Shown in pieces: positions 1 through 8,336 of a stretch of 64,000 nucleotides of DNA. Below the pieces are notes generated by a model, which was not told the DNA's origin, did not search any database, and saw only the letters and a program-made list of their open reading frames with translations. How positions within the stretch are numbered: the first letter of the stretch is position 1; each line of letters opens with the position of its first letter. The DNA lies in contig NZ_JAAAMV010000002.1 of NCBI RefSeq assembly GCF_009909185.1, positions 310,001 through 374,000 on the forward strand, given 5' to 3'. The translations under genes were made by a program, and so were the position numbers. The stretch is from Paenibacillus glycinis (GTDB lineage: Bacteria > Bacillota > Bacilli > Paenibacillales > Paenibacillaceae).

Positions 1-688
1 AGATCAGGTTGATGACGTCGTTCAGGAACGGGATATCATGGGAGATCAGAATAAACGCGTTCTCGTATTCCTGCAAGTAGCGTTTCAGCCACGTAATATG
101 CTGTTCGTCGAGATAGTTGGTCGGCTCGTCGAGGAGCAGGATGTCCGGCTTCTCGAGCAGCAGCTTGGCCAGCAATACCTTCGTGCGCTGACCGCCGCTC
201 AAGTCCGTCACGTCCTTGTCGAGGCCGATATCCGTCAGCCCGAGTCCGCGCGCGGTCTCTTCGATCTTGGCGTCGATCATGTAGAAATCCTGGTTCGTCA
301 GCGTATCCTGGATCGTGCCGACGTCCTCCAGCATCTGTTCCAGCTCCTCGGGCGTTACTTCGCCCATGCGGCCGTACATGTCGTTCATTTCCTGTTCCAT
401 GTCGAACAAATACTGGAACGCGCCCTTCAGCACGTCGCGGATCGACAGCCCGCGCTGCAGCGCCGCATGCTGGTCCAGGTAGCCGACGCGCATGCGCTTC
501 GACCATTCCACTTTGCCGTCGTCCGGCTGCAGCTTGCCCGTGATAATGTTCATGAAAGTGGACTTGCCCTCGCCGTTCGCGCCGATCAGCCCGATATGCT
601 CGCCCTTCAGCAGGCGGAACGAAACGTCGTTGAAAATCGCCCGGTCGCCGAAGCCGTGGCTGAGCCGTTCTACGTTTAATATACTCAT
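1..688 (-). CDS. ABC-F family ATPase (3' part outside window)
   Basis: Reads leftwards from an ATG at 688 and runs off the window edge after about 229 codons. Visible are the Walker A GANGEGKS (residues 36-43), the signature LSGGQ followed by RTK, and the Walker B/D-loop stretch LLLDEPTN of the first nucleotide-binding domain. The start MSILNVERLSHGFGDR is typical of soluble ABC-F proteins, which act on the ribosome and not in membranes. It resembles Bacillus YfmM-type ABC-F proteins from memory, but the second ATPase domain and the C-terminus are not visible, so the subfamily cannot be fixed. It is distinct from the second ABC-F gene at 39076-40884. Confidence 0.85.
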   Translation of the reverse strand, partial: MSILNVERLSHGFGDRAIFNDVSFRLLKGEHIGLIGANGEGKSTFMNIITGKLQPDDGKVEWSKRMRVGYLDQHAALQRGLSIRDVLKGAFQYLFDMEQEMNDMYGRMGEVTPEELEQMLEDVGTIQDTLTNQDFYMIDAKIEETARGLGLTDIGLDKDVTDLSGGQRTKVLLAKLLLEKPDILLLDEPTNYLDEQHITWLKRYLQEYENAFILISHDIPFLNDVINLI

Positions 689-803
689 CGATGACACCTT
701 TTCTGTTAGACTTTTTCTCGTTATATTATAGCGTTACGCCCCGTACAACTCAATGAGAAAGTGAAGCTGTCCGCGCGTGCCCGCAAGCCCGGATTCCGGC
801 AGC

Positions 804-826
804 AAAAAAGGCAGCCGCCGGCTGCC
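804..826 (-). terminator. Rho-independent terminator
   Basis: The perfect 7-bp stem GGCAGCC/GGCTGCC around a 3-nt loop is followed on the minus strand by six T. It lies just downstream of the DUF2935 gene. Confidence 0.85.
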
Positions 827-846
827 TTGATGAGCTTGCCCTTCCG

Positions 847-1650
847 TCACGCGCCGACTCTCGGCCGGTCCGGGTCGCAGTTGGGGCGCGGAACCTGGCC
901 GAGATCGGCCAGCTTGCCCAAGTAGTAGCATTCTTCCCGCAGCATGTGGTCGGGAACGAGCGGCGTCAGGCTGTCGAGCACTTCGGAGGTCAGCTCCCAG
1001 GAATCCAGCTCCGTCAGGAAGCTCCGGAACAGATTCATCTCCAGGTCCACGTCCCTGTGGAACCGCCGGAAGGCCGGGAAATCCTGCAGCTGCGTGCGCA
1101 TGTAGCCCGCCAGCTCGATGCTCTTGAGATACAGATCGTCGAAATGCTTGGAGAATTCGCGGCTTCGCAGCTGCAGCCGCTTCTCGACCGGATCGAGCCC
1201 GCCGGTGATCGTCGCCGCATGGAAGGACGCATCGGACAACCAGAGTATGTCGTGATGCAGCGCGGCGAACCGCGGCACCGGGCGGCCCTCTTCCAGCTCG
1301 GCCAGGATGCGCATGTACTCCTCCAGCTCGTTGACCATATGGTTGATGAACGACGGCGTCAGGCCGAACGTAATACGGCCCAGGAGGATCCGTTCGAGCA
1401 GATGCAGCTTGAAATTCCGCAGCTCCTCCGTCAGCGGACAGGCCAGCCGCGTGACCGCTTCCGCTTCGGCATCGGTCGTCGCCTGCCGCGCGCGGGCGAG
1501 CAAATCGTCGAACGCCTTAATGAACTGCCCGGCGATCTCGATGTCTTTCGTCTCCATCGGCGCCAGCGCATTGAAGATAAAGCGGCTATGATCGCCTAAG
1601 ATCTGCAGCCAGAACCGATGTTCGAACAACGCCGCGTCTTTCCCATCCAC
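847..1650 (-). CDS. DUF2935 domain protein
   Basis: The 267-residue product shows the DUF2935 pattern: an N-terminal FEHRFWLQILGDHSRFI block and a second block with HHDILWLSDASFHA, both helical and rich in His, Glu and Asp. The family is widespread in Bacillales; a metal-binding helical bundle is often inferred but no reaction is known. I prefer the GTG at 1650 because AAAGGTGG sits about 10 nt upstream. The longer reading from 1734 adds 28 residues with no family resemblance. It is followed by its own terminator and sits behind, but apparently separate from, the germination operon. Confidence 0.8.
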   Translation of the reverse strand: MDGKDAALFEHRFWLQILGDHSRFIFNALAPMETKDIEIAGQFIKAFDDLLARARQATTDAEAEAVTRLACPLTEELRNFKLHLLERILLGRITFGLTPSFINHMVNELEEYMRILAELEEGRPVPRFAALHHDILWLSDASFHAATITGGLDPVEKRLQLRSREFSKHFDDLYLKSIELAGYMRTQLQDFPAFRRFHRDVDLEMNLFRSFLTELDSWELTSEVLDSLTPLVPDHMLREECYYLGKLADLGQVPRPNCDPDRPRVGA

Positions 1651-1740
1651 GCAACGACCGCCACCTTTCGTGAGTCTGTTCCATCCTTCTAGCCTATGCG
1701 GGCAGGAGGCGGGAAATACGGCCGTTCGGCGCATTGCCGG

Positions 1741-2865
1741 TCACGTGATTTCGCCCATGTCGACGATTTTGGCGTGCACGCGCAGCTTGAACTCCGCTTG
1801 TCCGAACGCTTCGCCCCAGTGATCCTGAACCTTCTTCCACGCCGCATACTGAAACGCGCGGGCATGGAGCCCCAAGCCGACGGGGTCCATCCGGTTCGCT
1901 TGAAGCTTGGCGATCAGGGCCGTCATCTGCGCCTGCAGCCGTTTATCGATTTGCGCTTCCAATTGCCCCGCGTCATGCAGGACGTCGAACGCGAAGAAAC
2001 GTTCCGTCAACCGGATCTCGAGGTCGAAATCGAGATCGAACCGAAACTTGCCGCCGGTATAGGCGGTACGGACCTTGCGGCCGATGTCGAGCACGTAGAA
2101 GCTGATCGATCCCGCGTAGAGGAACGACGCCCCGGCCTTCTCCTGCTCCGGAAGCACGAGCGTGAGCGACAAATCCGACTTCTTGTCCTTTTGCAAAATT
2201 TGCAGCAGCTCGGTCTCCTCGATGCCGATCGAGGTCACGTACTTCCCGTCGTCGTTCAGCAACGCGGTGCTGTCGGCCACGACTTCCCGCTTATTCTTGC
2301 GCAATTCCGTCATTTCCGGCGTTCTTCCCCGCTCATGCAGCTGGCGGTGGAATTCCCAGAGGGACGTCTCCTCGACCAGATTCCGTTCGTAGGCCGTATC
2401 CAGCAAATTGGCGATATGGAGCGATAGCCTGCGTTTGTCGGGCGGCGCGAAGTACATGATATCGGCCACGGGCCCGTCGACGGCGACGAGCCGCGCTTTG
2501 ACGCGGGTCTTGGAATCGCGGTAGAACACGTCGAGCAGCTTCACCCATTCGGGATGCTGCAGGAGCTTCTTGCCGATCAGGATGCACTGGAGCTTGCCCG
2601 TGCTGACCAAGGCCGATACGCGGGCTTCGAGTTCCCCCCTGGATTGCCGCAGCGTGATCGCGTTGACCTGCGTCACCTCGTTCTTGTTCTTCGCTTCCTT
2701 GTTGAATACGGGGCTGGAGGCGTAGATCACGAGCTTGTTGTCCTTGTCCAAATCCAGCCCGAACATCAGCACGAGCGTGATGTCCTCCAGGTCGAGCCTG
2801 TCCTTGCAGCCGGGAAGCACGGCCAGCATCGAGGCGATGAGCAGGATGGCCGCCGCCCGCCTCAT
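1741..2865 (-). CDS. Ger(x)C family spore germination lipoprotein
   Basis: The 374-residue C subunit of a GerA-type nutrient germinant receptor. The signal peptide ends in the lipobox LPGC with Cys20, so the protein is expected to be lipid-anchored on the outer face of the spore inner membrane. The rest matches GerC proteins, including the CKDRLDLED start and the LFGLDLDKD-like region. Its ATG overlaps the stop of the GerB gene by 4 nt (ATGA), which indicates translational coupling. It is the last gene of the A-B-C operon. The ligand cannot be read from sequence. Confidence 0.9.
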   Translation of the reverse strand: MRRAAAILLIASMLAVLPGCKDRLDLEDITLVLMFGLDLDKDNKLVIYASSPVFNKEAKNKNEVTQVNAITLRQSRGELEARVSALVSTGKLQCILIGKKLLQHPEWVKLLDVFYRDSKTRVKARLVAVDGPVADIMYFAPPDKRRLSLHIANLLDTAYERNLVEETSLWEFHRQLHERGRTPEMTELRKNKREVVADSTALLNDDGKYVTSIGIEETELLQILQKDKKSDLSLTLVLPEQEKAGASFLYAGSISFYVLDIGRKVRTAYTGGKFRFDLDFDLEIRLTERFFAFDVLHDAGQLEAQIDKRLQAQMTALIAKLQANRMDPVGLGLHARAFQYAAWKKVQDHWGEAFGQAEFKLRVHAKIVDMGEIT

Positions 2866-3977
2866 GTCTGCCACCTTTTGAACTTCAGCATGACGGACAG
2901 GACGCCCCATAGGCACAGCGGGAATACGTAAGCGATCGCGATGCCGAAATTGCTGAACCATTTGAGGGCATCGACGCTCTCGTTCCAATCCGGGTTCCAC
3001 AGGTACGTGACGACGACCATCCCCGCCAGGAACACCCCGAGGTACAGCTCCGGCTTGCCGCCGAACAAGAGCCGTTTCGTGCAATACACGGCAATGTAGA
3101 GCGGCGGGATCCACGTCTTCGAGATGATGAGCAGGTAACAGGTCAGCATGACGATATCGAATCGTTCCAGGAAGCGAAACTCGATGATTTTCACGACGGA
3201 CAGCACCGCGTCGTTGAACTGGGTGATTTGGTCCGGGCTGTAGACCAGGAAGCAGATCAGCGTCAGGAAGAGATAGACCAGGAGCGTGAGCGTATTGGCG
3301 ATTGCCACGCCGACGGACGCGTATCGCTTGCGGTCCAGATTCGGATAGATGTAATAGATCGACTCGAACCCGAGAAACGTGATGATCGTCGTATTCACCG
3401 TTTTGAATACCGGCATCCATCCTTCCTTCAACACCGGCAGCAAGTGCAGCCAATTGGCTTCCTTCAGGAGCACCAGCATCGCCAAGGGCATCCAGAGCGA
3501 GCACAGCACGACGACTTCCGAGTAACGGCCGATGATGCGCACGCCGCCTTTGACGATGACGTAAGCAGGAACGATGAACAGCAGCATCAAGGTGTACGGC
3601 GGCGTCTGCTGCATGATCCAGCTCTGAATGATGAGCACCATCCGATCGAGAATCAAGTACGCGAAAATCGCGCTGTAGACGACGAAGACGAGCGCGGTCA
3701 GCCGGCCGGCCCACTGGCCGAAATAATGGGCGATCAGCTCGAGTATGGTCCCCTTCGGATAACGCTTCATCACTTGCACGATGATCAGGCTGGCGACGAC
3801 GGATACCGCCCAGCCCATGATCAGCGCGATCCAGCCGTCGGTGCCGCTGATTCTGGCCAAATCCGCGGGAATCGAGATGGCGCCGACGCCGAGCTGCATG
3901 CTGTGGATCGTCAGGACGAATTGGACGATCGTGATACGGTTCTGTTTGCTGTCCGGTTTCAGCCGATCCCTGCTCAT
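2862..3977 (-). CDS. GerB-type spore germination protein (APC-fold permease)
   Basis: The 371-residue product is an integral membrane protein with about ten hydrophobic segments and matches the GerB/endospore-germination permease family, which shares the APC transporter fold. In GerABC receptors this subunit is thought to bind the germinant. The ATG at 3977 overlaps the GerA stop by 4 nt, and its own TGA overlaps the GerC start by 4 nt, so all three subunits are translated in a coupled way. The short hydrophilic N-terminus MSRDRLKPDSKQNR precedes the first membrane segment, as usual. Confidence 0.9.
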   Translation of the reverse strand: MSRDRLKPDSKQNRITIVQFVLTIHSMQLGVGAISIPADLARISGTDGWIALIMGWAVSVVASLIIVQVMKRYPKGTILELIAHYFGQWAGRLTALVFVVYSAIFAYLILDRMVLIIQSWIMQQTPPYTLMLLFIVPAYVIVKGGVRIIGRYSEVVVLCSLWMPLAMLVLLKEANWLHLLPVLKEGWMPVFKTVNTTIITFLGFESIYYIYPNLDRKRYASVGVAIANTLTLLVYLFLTLICFLVYSPDQITQFNDAVLSVVKIIEFRFLERFDIVMLTCYLLIISKTWIPPLYIAVYCTKRLLFGGKPELYLGVFLAGMVVVTYLWNPDWNESVDALKWFSNFGIAIAYVFPLCLWGVLSVMLKFKRWQT

Positions 3978-5530
3978 TCCTCGTCGCCTCCATGGCTGCC
4001 GGAGCCCATTCTTCGTTTCTGCCGCGTGCGGATGCTCCGCGGACGGTTGGCCATCGTCCACAGCGGCAGCCGCATGAATACGTCCCTCCAATCGCGGACG
4101 CGGATCGGCGCGATCGGCGTGCTGTACGATTCGCCGAGCGAATGCAAGCCGATGATGCGCGCGATGAGCACCATGACGCAGACGATGATGCCGATCATGC
4201 CGAACAACGACGCGAGCAGCATGACCGGGAATCGGATCAAGCGGACGGCCGACGCCATGTCGTAGTTCGGAATGATGAACGACGCGACGGCGGTGGACGC
4301 GACGACGACGACCATCAGATTGCTGACGATGCCCGCCTGCACGGCCGCCTGGCCGATGACGATGCCGCCGACGATCCCGACCGTCTGCGCGACCGGGGCG
4401 GGAAGCCGAACGCCGGCCTCGCGCAGCATCTCCAGCGTGATCTCCATGATCAGCGCCTCGATGAACGGCGGAAACGGAACCGCCGCGCGGAATTGACCGA
4501 TCGAGAGGATCAGGTCGAGCGGAATCACCTCGTAATTGAACGAAATGCACGCGATATAAATCCCGGGCAGGAAGGCCGCGACGAAGCAAGCGAAGAAACG
4601 CAGCAGCCGCAGAAAGCTTGCGATCGGCCAGCGCATGCTGTAATCGTCGATGCCCTGGAAAAACGCGACGAAATTGGTCGGCGCGATCAATACGCTGGAG
4701 GAACGGTCGACGACGACGCAGACCCGTCCTTGAAGCAGCTGGGATGCCGCCGTATCCGGCCGCTCGGTCGTGATGAACTGCGGCAGGAACGCGTACGGAT
4801 CGTCCTCCAGCAGCTCCGCCAGCTGGCCCGTGTTCAGAATGCAGTCGATCTCCAAGCCGAGCAGCCGTTTTTCCAGCGCCTGGATCAGTTCGGGCTCCGT
4901 GATGTCCGCCATGTAGAGCATCGAAACCTTGCATGGCGCGCGATCCCCGACTTGGTATTCTTTGATCTTGAGCTCGCTCGTCGAGAGATACCGCCGGATG
5001 AGCGCGATATTGGATTCGCCGGTCTCCACGAACGCTTGATGCGCGCCTTTGAGCGAGGGTTCGACCTGGGAATCGGAGATGGCCCGCTGCGGCCAGCCCT
5101 GGGTGTCCAGCGCGTAGCCGTGCCCCATGCCGTCGACGAACAGCAAGCTCATGCCATTCAAGAGGGCTCTCTCGACTTGGGTCCAGCTCGAACAGGTTTG
5201 CAGCTTGCCGAGCGTAACGGGCAGCTCTCCGGACGCCGCGTCGTCCGCAATATGGAACATCAATTCCCGGAGTATGTTGTTGTTGACCGCATTCTTGTCC
5301 GTGAGACCGGACATATAGACGAGGGCCGCCCGCCTGCCGGCCTGTTTGTAAGGGAACGTGCGAACCACGAGATCCGGCGCGTGGCTGAACACGCGGCGCA
5401 GTTCGTTCAGGTTACGCTCCAGTCCGGAAGCCAGCTCGCCGCGCTCATCCGCCGGGCCGCCGTTCGAGCTTCGCGCGGATAAGCGCTTGGCGGCCGCGGC
5501 CAGCTTGAATATTCGCCAGATGATCGACAT
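3974..5530 (-). CDS. GerA-type spore germination protein
   Basis: The 518-residue product has the GerA layout: a soluble N-terminal half of about 270 residues, then a membrane half with several hydrophobic segments, among them the conserved region around the VDRSSSVLIAPTNFVAFFQ-like stretch. GerA subunits form the channel-like part of germinant receptors in the inner spore membrane. The start is fixed by AGAGGAAC shortly before the ATG at 5530. It is the first gene of the gerABC-type operon. Expression is presumably under a forespore sigma factor, but I could not identify a convincing promoter. Confidence 0.9.
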   Translation of the reverse strand: MSIIWRIFKLAAAAKRLSARSSNGGPADERGELASGLERNLNELRRVFSHAPDLVVRTFPYKQAGRRAALVYMSGLTDKNAVNNNILRELMFHIADDAASGELPVTLGKLQTCSSWTQVERALLNGMSLLFVDGMGHGYALDTQGWPQRAISDSQVEPSLKGAHQAFVETGESNIALIRRYLSTSELKIKEYQVGDRAPCKVSMLYMADITEPELIQALEKRLLGLEIDCILNTGQLAELLEDDPYAFLPQFITTERPDTAASQLLQGRVCVVVDRSSSVLIAPTNFVAFFQGIDDYSMRWPIASFLRLLRFFACFVAAFLPGIYIACISFNYEVIPLDLILSIGQFRAAVPFPPFIEALIMEITLEMLREAGVRLPAPVAQTVGIVGGIVIGQAAVQAGIVSNLMVVVVASTAVASFIIPNYDMASAVRLIRFPVMLLASLFGMIGIIVCVMVLIARIIGLHSLGESYSTPIAPIRVRDWRDVFMRLPLWTMANRPRSIRTRQKRRMGSGSHGGDEE

Positions 5531-5628
5531 GTAGTTCCTCTTTCCACATCAAGCTTAGATACTTCATTTTGCCAATTGCAGCCAGTTTTTATGCGCCATC
5601 GGGTATTGACCGGGTCGGACGCAAAGCG

Positions 5629-5656
5629 AAAAAGGCAGCCGCTAAGGGCTGCCTTT
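5629..5656 (-). terminator. Rho-independent terminator
   Basis: The AGGCAGCC/GGCTGCCT stem with a 6-nt loop is followed on the minus strand by five T. It serves the threonine-aldolase-family gene and separates it from the germination operon. Confidence 0.85.
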
Positions 5657-5718
5657 CCTCGCCGATCGAGTTATTCGCATGATTGGCTGCGTACGACTTC
5701 CCAGGCCGATGCCTCCGA

Positions 5719-6825
5719 TTACTGTCGCGCCGCGATCGCTTCTCCGATGCCTTCCTTCAATAGTTGAAACGCTTCGCTAAGCTTCGCTTTCGGAATCTCG
5801 CCGTACCGGTCGCCCAGGCTGACCTCGTACCGGCAGCCGCCCTCCGGCCCGGCATTGACGATATGCGCGAAGCCGACGCCCGTCCGCTCGCAGATGCCGA
5901 CAAAGATGCGTTCCGCGGTCTCCTTCGGCAGGTCGATATGCACATGGAACATGTTGGATACCGGAACGGCCGGCAGCGTCGCGACGGCCGGACAATCGTT
6001 GTACATCGCGGCGAGCTCGACGGCGTCTCGATAATAGCCGGCCATCTTCGGCATCCGTTCCCGGAAGTAATGCGCGGCCGGAATAATATAGGGATAGAGG
6101 CTGATCAGATCGCCGCCGTGCCGGCGTTTCCAGATTTTCGACTCGGCCGTCATCTCCTCGCTGCCCGCCAGAATCGCCCCTGCGATGCCGCCGATGCCCT
6201 TGTAGAACGAGACGTAGACGCTGTCGAACAACGCGCAGATCTCCGCGGCGGTCTTGCGGTAATAAGGCAAGATCTCGAACAACCGCGCCCCGTCCAAATG
6301 AAGCTTGATGCCCCGCTCGCGGCAATGCGCCGAGATGGCTTCAAGCTCCGCGTAGTCCAGCAGCTGGCCGCCGATCTCGCGCTGCGGCAGCTCGAGCAGC
6401 AGGCAGGCGACATCGTCGGTCAACGCCTCCACGTCGGACAGCGTGATCAAGCGGTCCTTGTCGGCCAGCAGGATCGGCTCCAGGCGATGAAGCTCCCGCA
6501 GTCCGTTCTGTTCATGGATTTCCAGGTGGCACAGCGGATGATAGGCAACCTTGGCGCTTCCGCGGCGGTCGCTCCAGATGCGCAGCGCGATCTGCTGGGC
6601 CATCGTCCCGCTCGGGAAGAAGACCGCGGACGGCATGCCGAGCACTTCCGCCAGGTCCGTCTGGAATCGTTCGATCACTTCGCCCGAGCCGTACATATCG
6701 CTCGCCGTCTCTCCGTCGATGTCCCGGAAAGCTTCCAGCAGCACCTCCGCATTGCGCCTGGAATGCCCGCCGACGGGATAGACCGATTCGTTGAATGCCT
6801 GCAGCAGCGTTTTGGTATCGCTCAT
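5719..6825 (-). CDS. Threonine aldolase / beta-eliminating lyase family protein
   Basis: A 368-residue PLP enzyme of fold type I. The PLP lysine is Lys209 in SFYKGIGG and the cofactor-ring Asp is Asp178 in HLDGAR, both typical of low-specificity L-threonine aldolases that cleave threonine or allo-threonine to glycine and acetaldehyde. The family also contains tryptophanase-like beta-eliminating lyases, so the substrate is inferred. The AAGGAG box sits 7 nt from the ATG at 6825; the upstream ATG at 6831 is almost on top of it, so MSDTK is taken as the start. It stands alone with its own terminator. Confidence 0.85.
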   Translation of the reverse strand: MSDTKTLLQAFNESVYPVGGHSRRNAEVLLEAFRDIDGETASDMYGSGEVIERFQTDLAEVLGMPSAVFFPSGTMAQQIALRIWSDRRGSAKVAYHPLCHLEIHEQNGLRELHRLEPILLADKDRLITLSDVEALTDDVACLLLELPQREIGGQLLDYAELEAISAHCRERGIKLHLDGARLFEILPYYRKTAAEICALFDSVYVSFYKGIGGIAGAILAGSEEMTAESKIWKRRHGGDLISLYPYIIPAAHYFRERMPKMAGYYRDAVELAAMYNDCPAVATLPAVPVSNMFHVHIDLPKETAERIFVGICERTGVGFAHIVNAGPEGGCRYEVSLGDRYGEIPKAKLSEAFQLLKEGIGEAIAARQ

Positions 6826-7062
6826 GTTCATGCTCCTTATCAAGAACGGATGGACCGTTCATCGTCAATAATGTGATGTCGCGCGGATCATCGGACTGCC
6901 GCGGATCGCCCGCGAACCGATGCCCTTAACAAGTATAGCAATTCTTTCTCCCGTCCCCAATCCCCTTCCCCGGACAAAATCAGCTTCGCCCCAGTACAAC
7001 CCGAGCTCATCCGACATATGATGGAGTATGCAATTACTCTTCCCGCGGGGAGGTGATTTCAA

Positions 7063-7350
7063 ATGACATTCGCACTTACGGATTGGATGCTGTATTCGAT
7101 GTGGATCGTTATGGGAGCCATGGGCTTGAATTTCCTCCTCGGACTGTACAAATCCCTGAAAAGCAGCACGTTCTCCAGCGAGCTGATCACGGCTTACCTG
7201 ACGGATCTGCTCATGCTCGTTCTCCCGCTGTTCATGCTCTCGAACATGACCGTCTTCGACAATACCGGCTGGATCATGGAAACGGCTTACTACGTCGGCG
7301 CGTTCGGCGTCGTCGTCAAATACGTGATGGATTTGAAGAACAAATTGTAA
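7063..7350 (+). CDS. Small integral membrane protein, unknown function
   Basis: The 95-residue protein is preceded by a strong GGGGAGGTGA ribosome binding site and followed by a terminator, so it is a real gene. It shows about three hydrophobic segments (roughly residues 8-27, 45-62 and 70-88) separated by short polar loops, with a basic C-terminus DLKNKL. I do not recognise the family. Size and topology would fit a small membrane-stress or holin-like protein, but there is no lysis gene nearby and no motif to support that. Confidence 0.75.
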   Translation: MTFALTDWMLYSMWIVMGAMGLNFLLGLYKSLKSSTFSSELITAYLTDLLMLVLPLFMLSNMTVFDNTGWIMETAYYVGAFGVVVKYVMDLKNKL

Positions 7351-7362
7351 TCGGATACAGGA

Positions 7363-7395
7363 CAGCCGCCGGCACGCCGGCGGCTGTTTGTTTTT
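7363..7395 (+). terminator. Rho-independent terminator
   Basis: An 11-bp GC-rich stem (CAGCCGCCGGC with its complement) is followed by a T-rich run on the plus strand. It separates the small membrane protein from thymidine kinase. Confidence 0.85.
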
Positions 7396-7468
7396 GCGCG
7401 CTTCTCCTTGCCAGCCGCGAACAAATATGTTAAACAAGTAAAGACATCATCGCTTAGGAGAGATTCCA

Positions 7469-8077
7469 TTGGCACAGCTCTATTATAAATACGGAACGAT
7501 GAACAGCGGCAAATCGTTCGAGATCATCAAAGTCGCCCATAACTACGAGGAACAAGGCAAACGCGTGCTGATCTATTCGCCTTCCTTCAGCGCGCGCGGA
7601 ACGTCGAAGCTGGTCGGCTCGCGCGTCGGCTTCGAGCGGGAAGCGATCCCGGTCGAGGAAGACACCGACTTGTACGAGAACGTCAAGTCCCATCTGTCCT
7701 CCTCGGGCCCGAAGCAGATCTACTGCGTGCTCGTGGACGAAGCCCAGTTTCTGAAGAAGCATCACATCATCGACTTGACGCGGGTCGTGGACGAGCTAAA
7801 CATTCCGGTCATGGCCTTCGGCCTCAAGAACGATTTTCAGAACCAGCTCTTCGAGGGCAGCTACAATCTGCTGATCCAAGCGGACAAGATCGAGGAAATC
7901 AAGACGATCTGCTGGTACTGCGACCGCAAAGCGACGATGGTCATCCGCTTCCGGGACGGAGAGCCGGTCAATTCCGGCGAACAGATTCAAGTCGGGGGCA
8001 ACGAAGATTACAAGCCGGTCTGCAGGCGCTGCTACAATCAAGCTTTCCGCGTGGTCGACACGTCGCTGGAAGAATAA
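7469..8077 (+). CDS. tdk: Thymidine kinase
   Basis: The 202-residue type II thymidine kinase phosphorylates thymidine with ATP in the pyrimidine salvage pathway. Walker A is GTMNSGKS (residues 9-16), the catalytic Glu lies in LVDEAQF (Glu91), and the zinc site is made by the CWYC and CRRC pairs in the C-terminal half. The length fits the family. It begins with TTG at 7469, preceded by AGGAG at a good distance, and has a terminator directly downstream, so it is monocistronic. Confidence 0.95.
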   Translation: MAQLYYKYGTMNSGKSFEIIKVAHNYEEQGKRVLIYSPSFSARGTSKLVGSRVGFEREAIPVEEDTDLYENVKSHLSSSGPKQIYCVLVDEAQFLKKHHIIDLTRVVDELNIPVMAFGLKNDFQNQLFEGSYNLLIQADKIEEIKTICWYCDRKATMVIRFRDGEPVNSGEQIQVGGNEDYKPVCRRCYNQAFRVVDTSLEE

Positions 8078-8103
8078 CGCGGGAGTTGGAATCGCACGCA
8101 ACC

Positions 8104-8128
8104 AAGAGGCGGAGAACGCCTCTTTTTT
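8104..8128 (+). terminator. Rho-independent terminator of tdk
   Basis: The AGAGGCG/CGCCTCT stem with loop GAGAA is followed by a run of T, 27 nt after the tdk stop. Confidence 0.9.
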
Positions 8129-8278
8129 GTTTGTTCCCCGGCGCCGTTCTTCGTTGGCTGACAGCGGTTGTCAAGGTTATAACGCTATGCTGGATGGGAA
8201 CCGCACGCAGAAAGTTCGCAGTCCGATCCACTGCCGGCGGCCGGTCTGCATATGTCAAAAATATCACATAATTTTCTT

Positions 8279-8307
8279 TTGACTTCCGTCCGGCGCAGAC
8301 TTAAAGT
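8279..8307 (+). promoter_or_regulatory. Candidate sigma-A promoter of the MFS gene
   Basis: TTGACT (8279-8284) and TAAAGT (8302-8307) are separated by 17 bp, about 30 nt upstream of the ATG. The -10 match is only 4 of 6, so this is tentative. Confidence 0.4.
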
Positions 8308-8336
8308 GGAAGGAAATAGTAATCTAGGAGGCGCTT

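Noticed and set aside
1741..3993. A 750-residue minus-strand reading through gerC and into gerB
   Set aside because: Only the part from 2865 downwards is a real protein (GerC); the upstream part is gerB read out of frame and has no ribosome binding site or family pattern.
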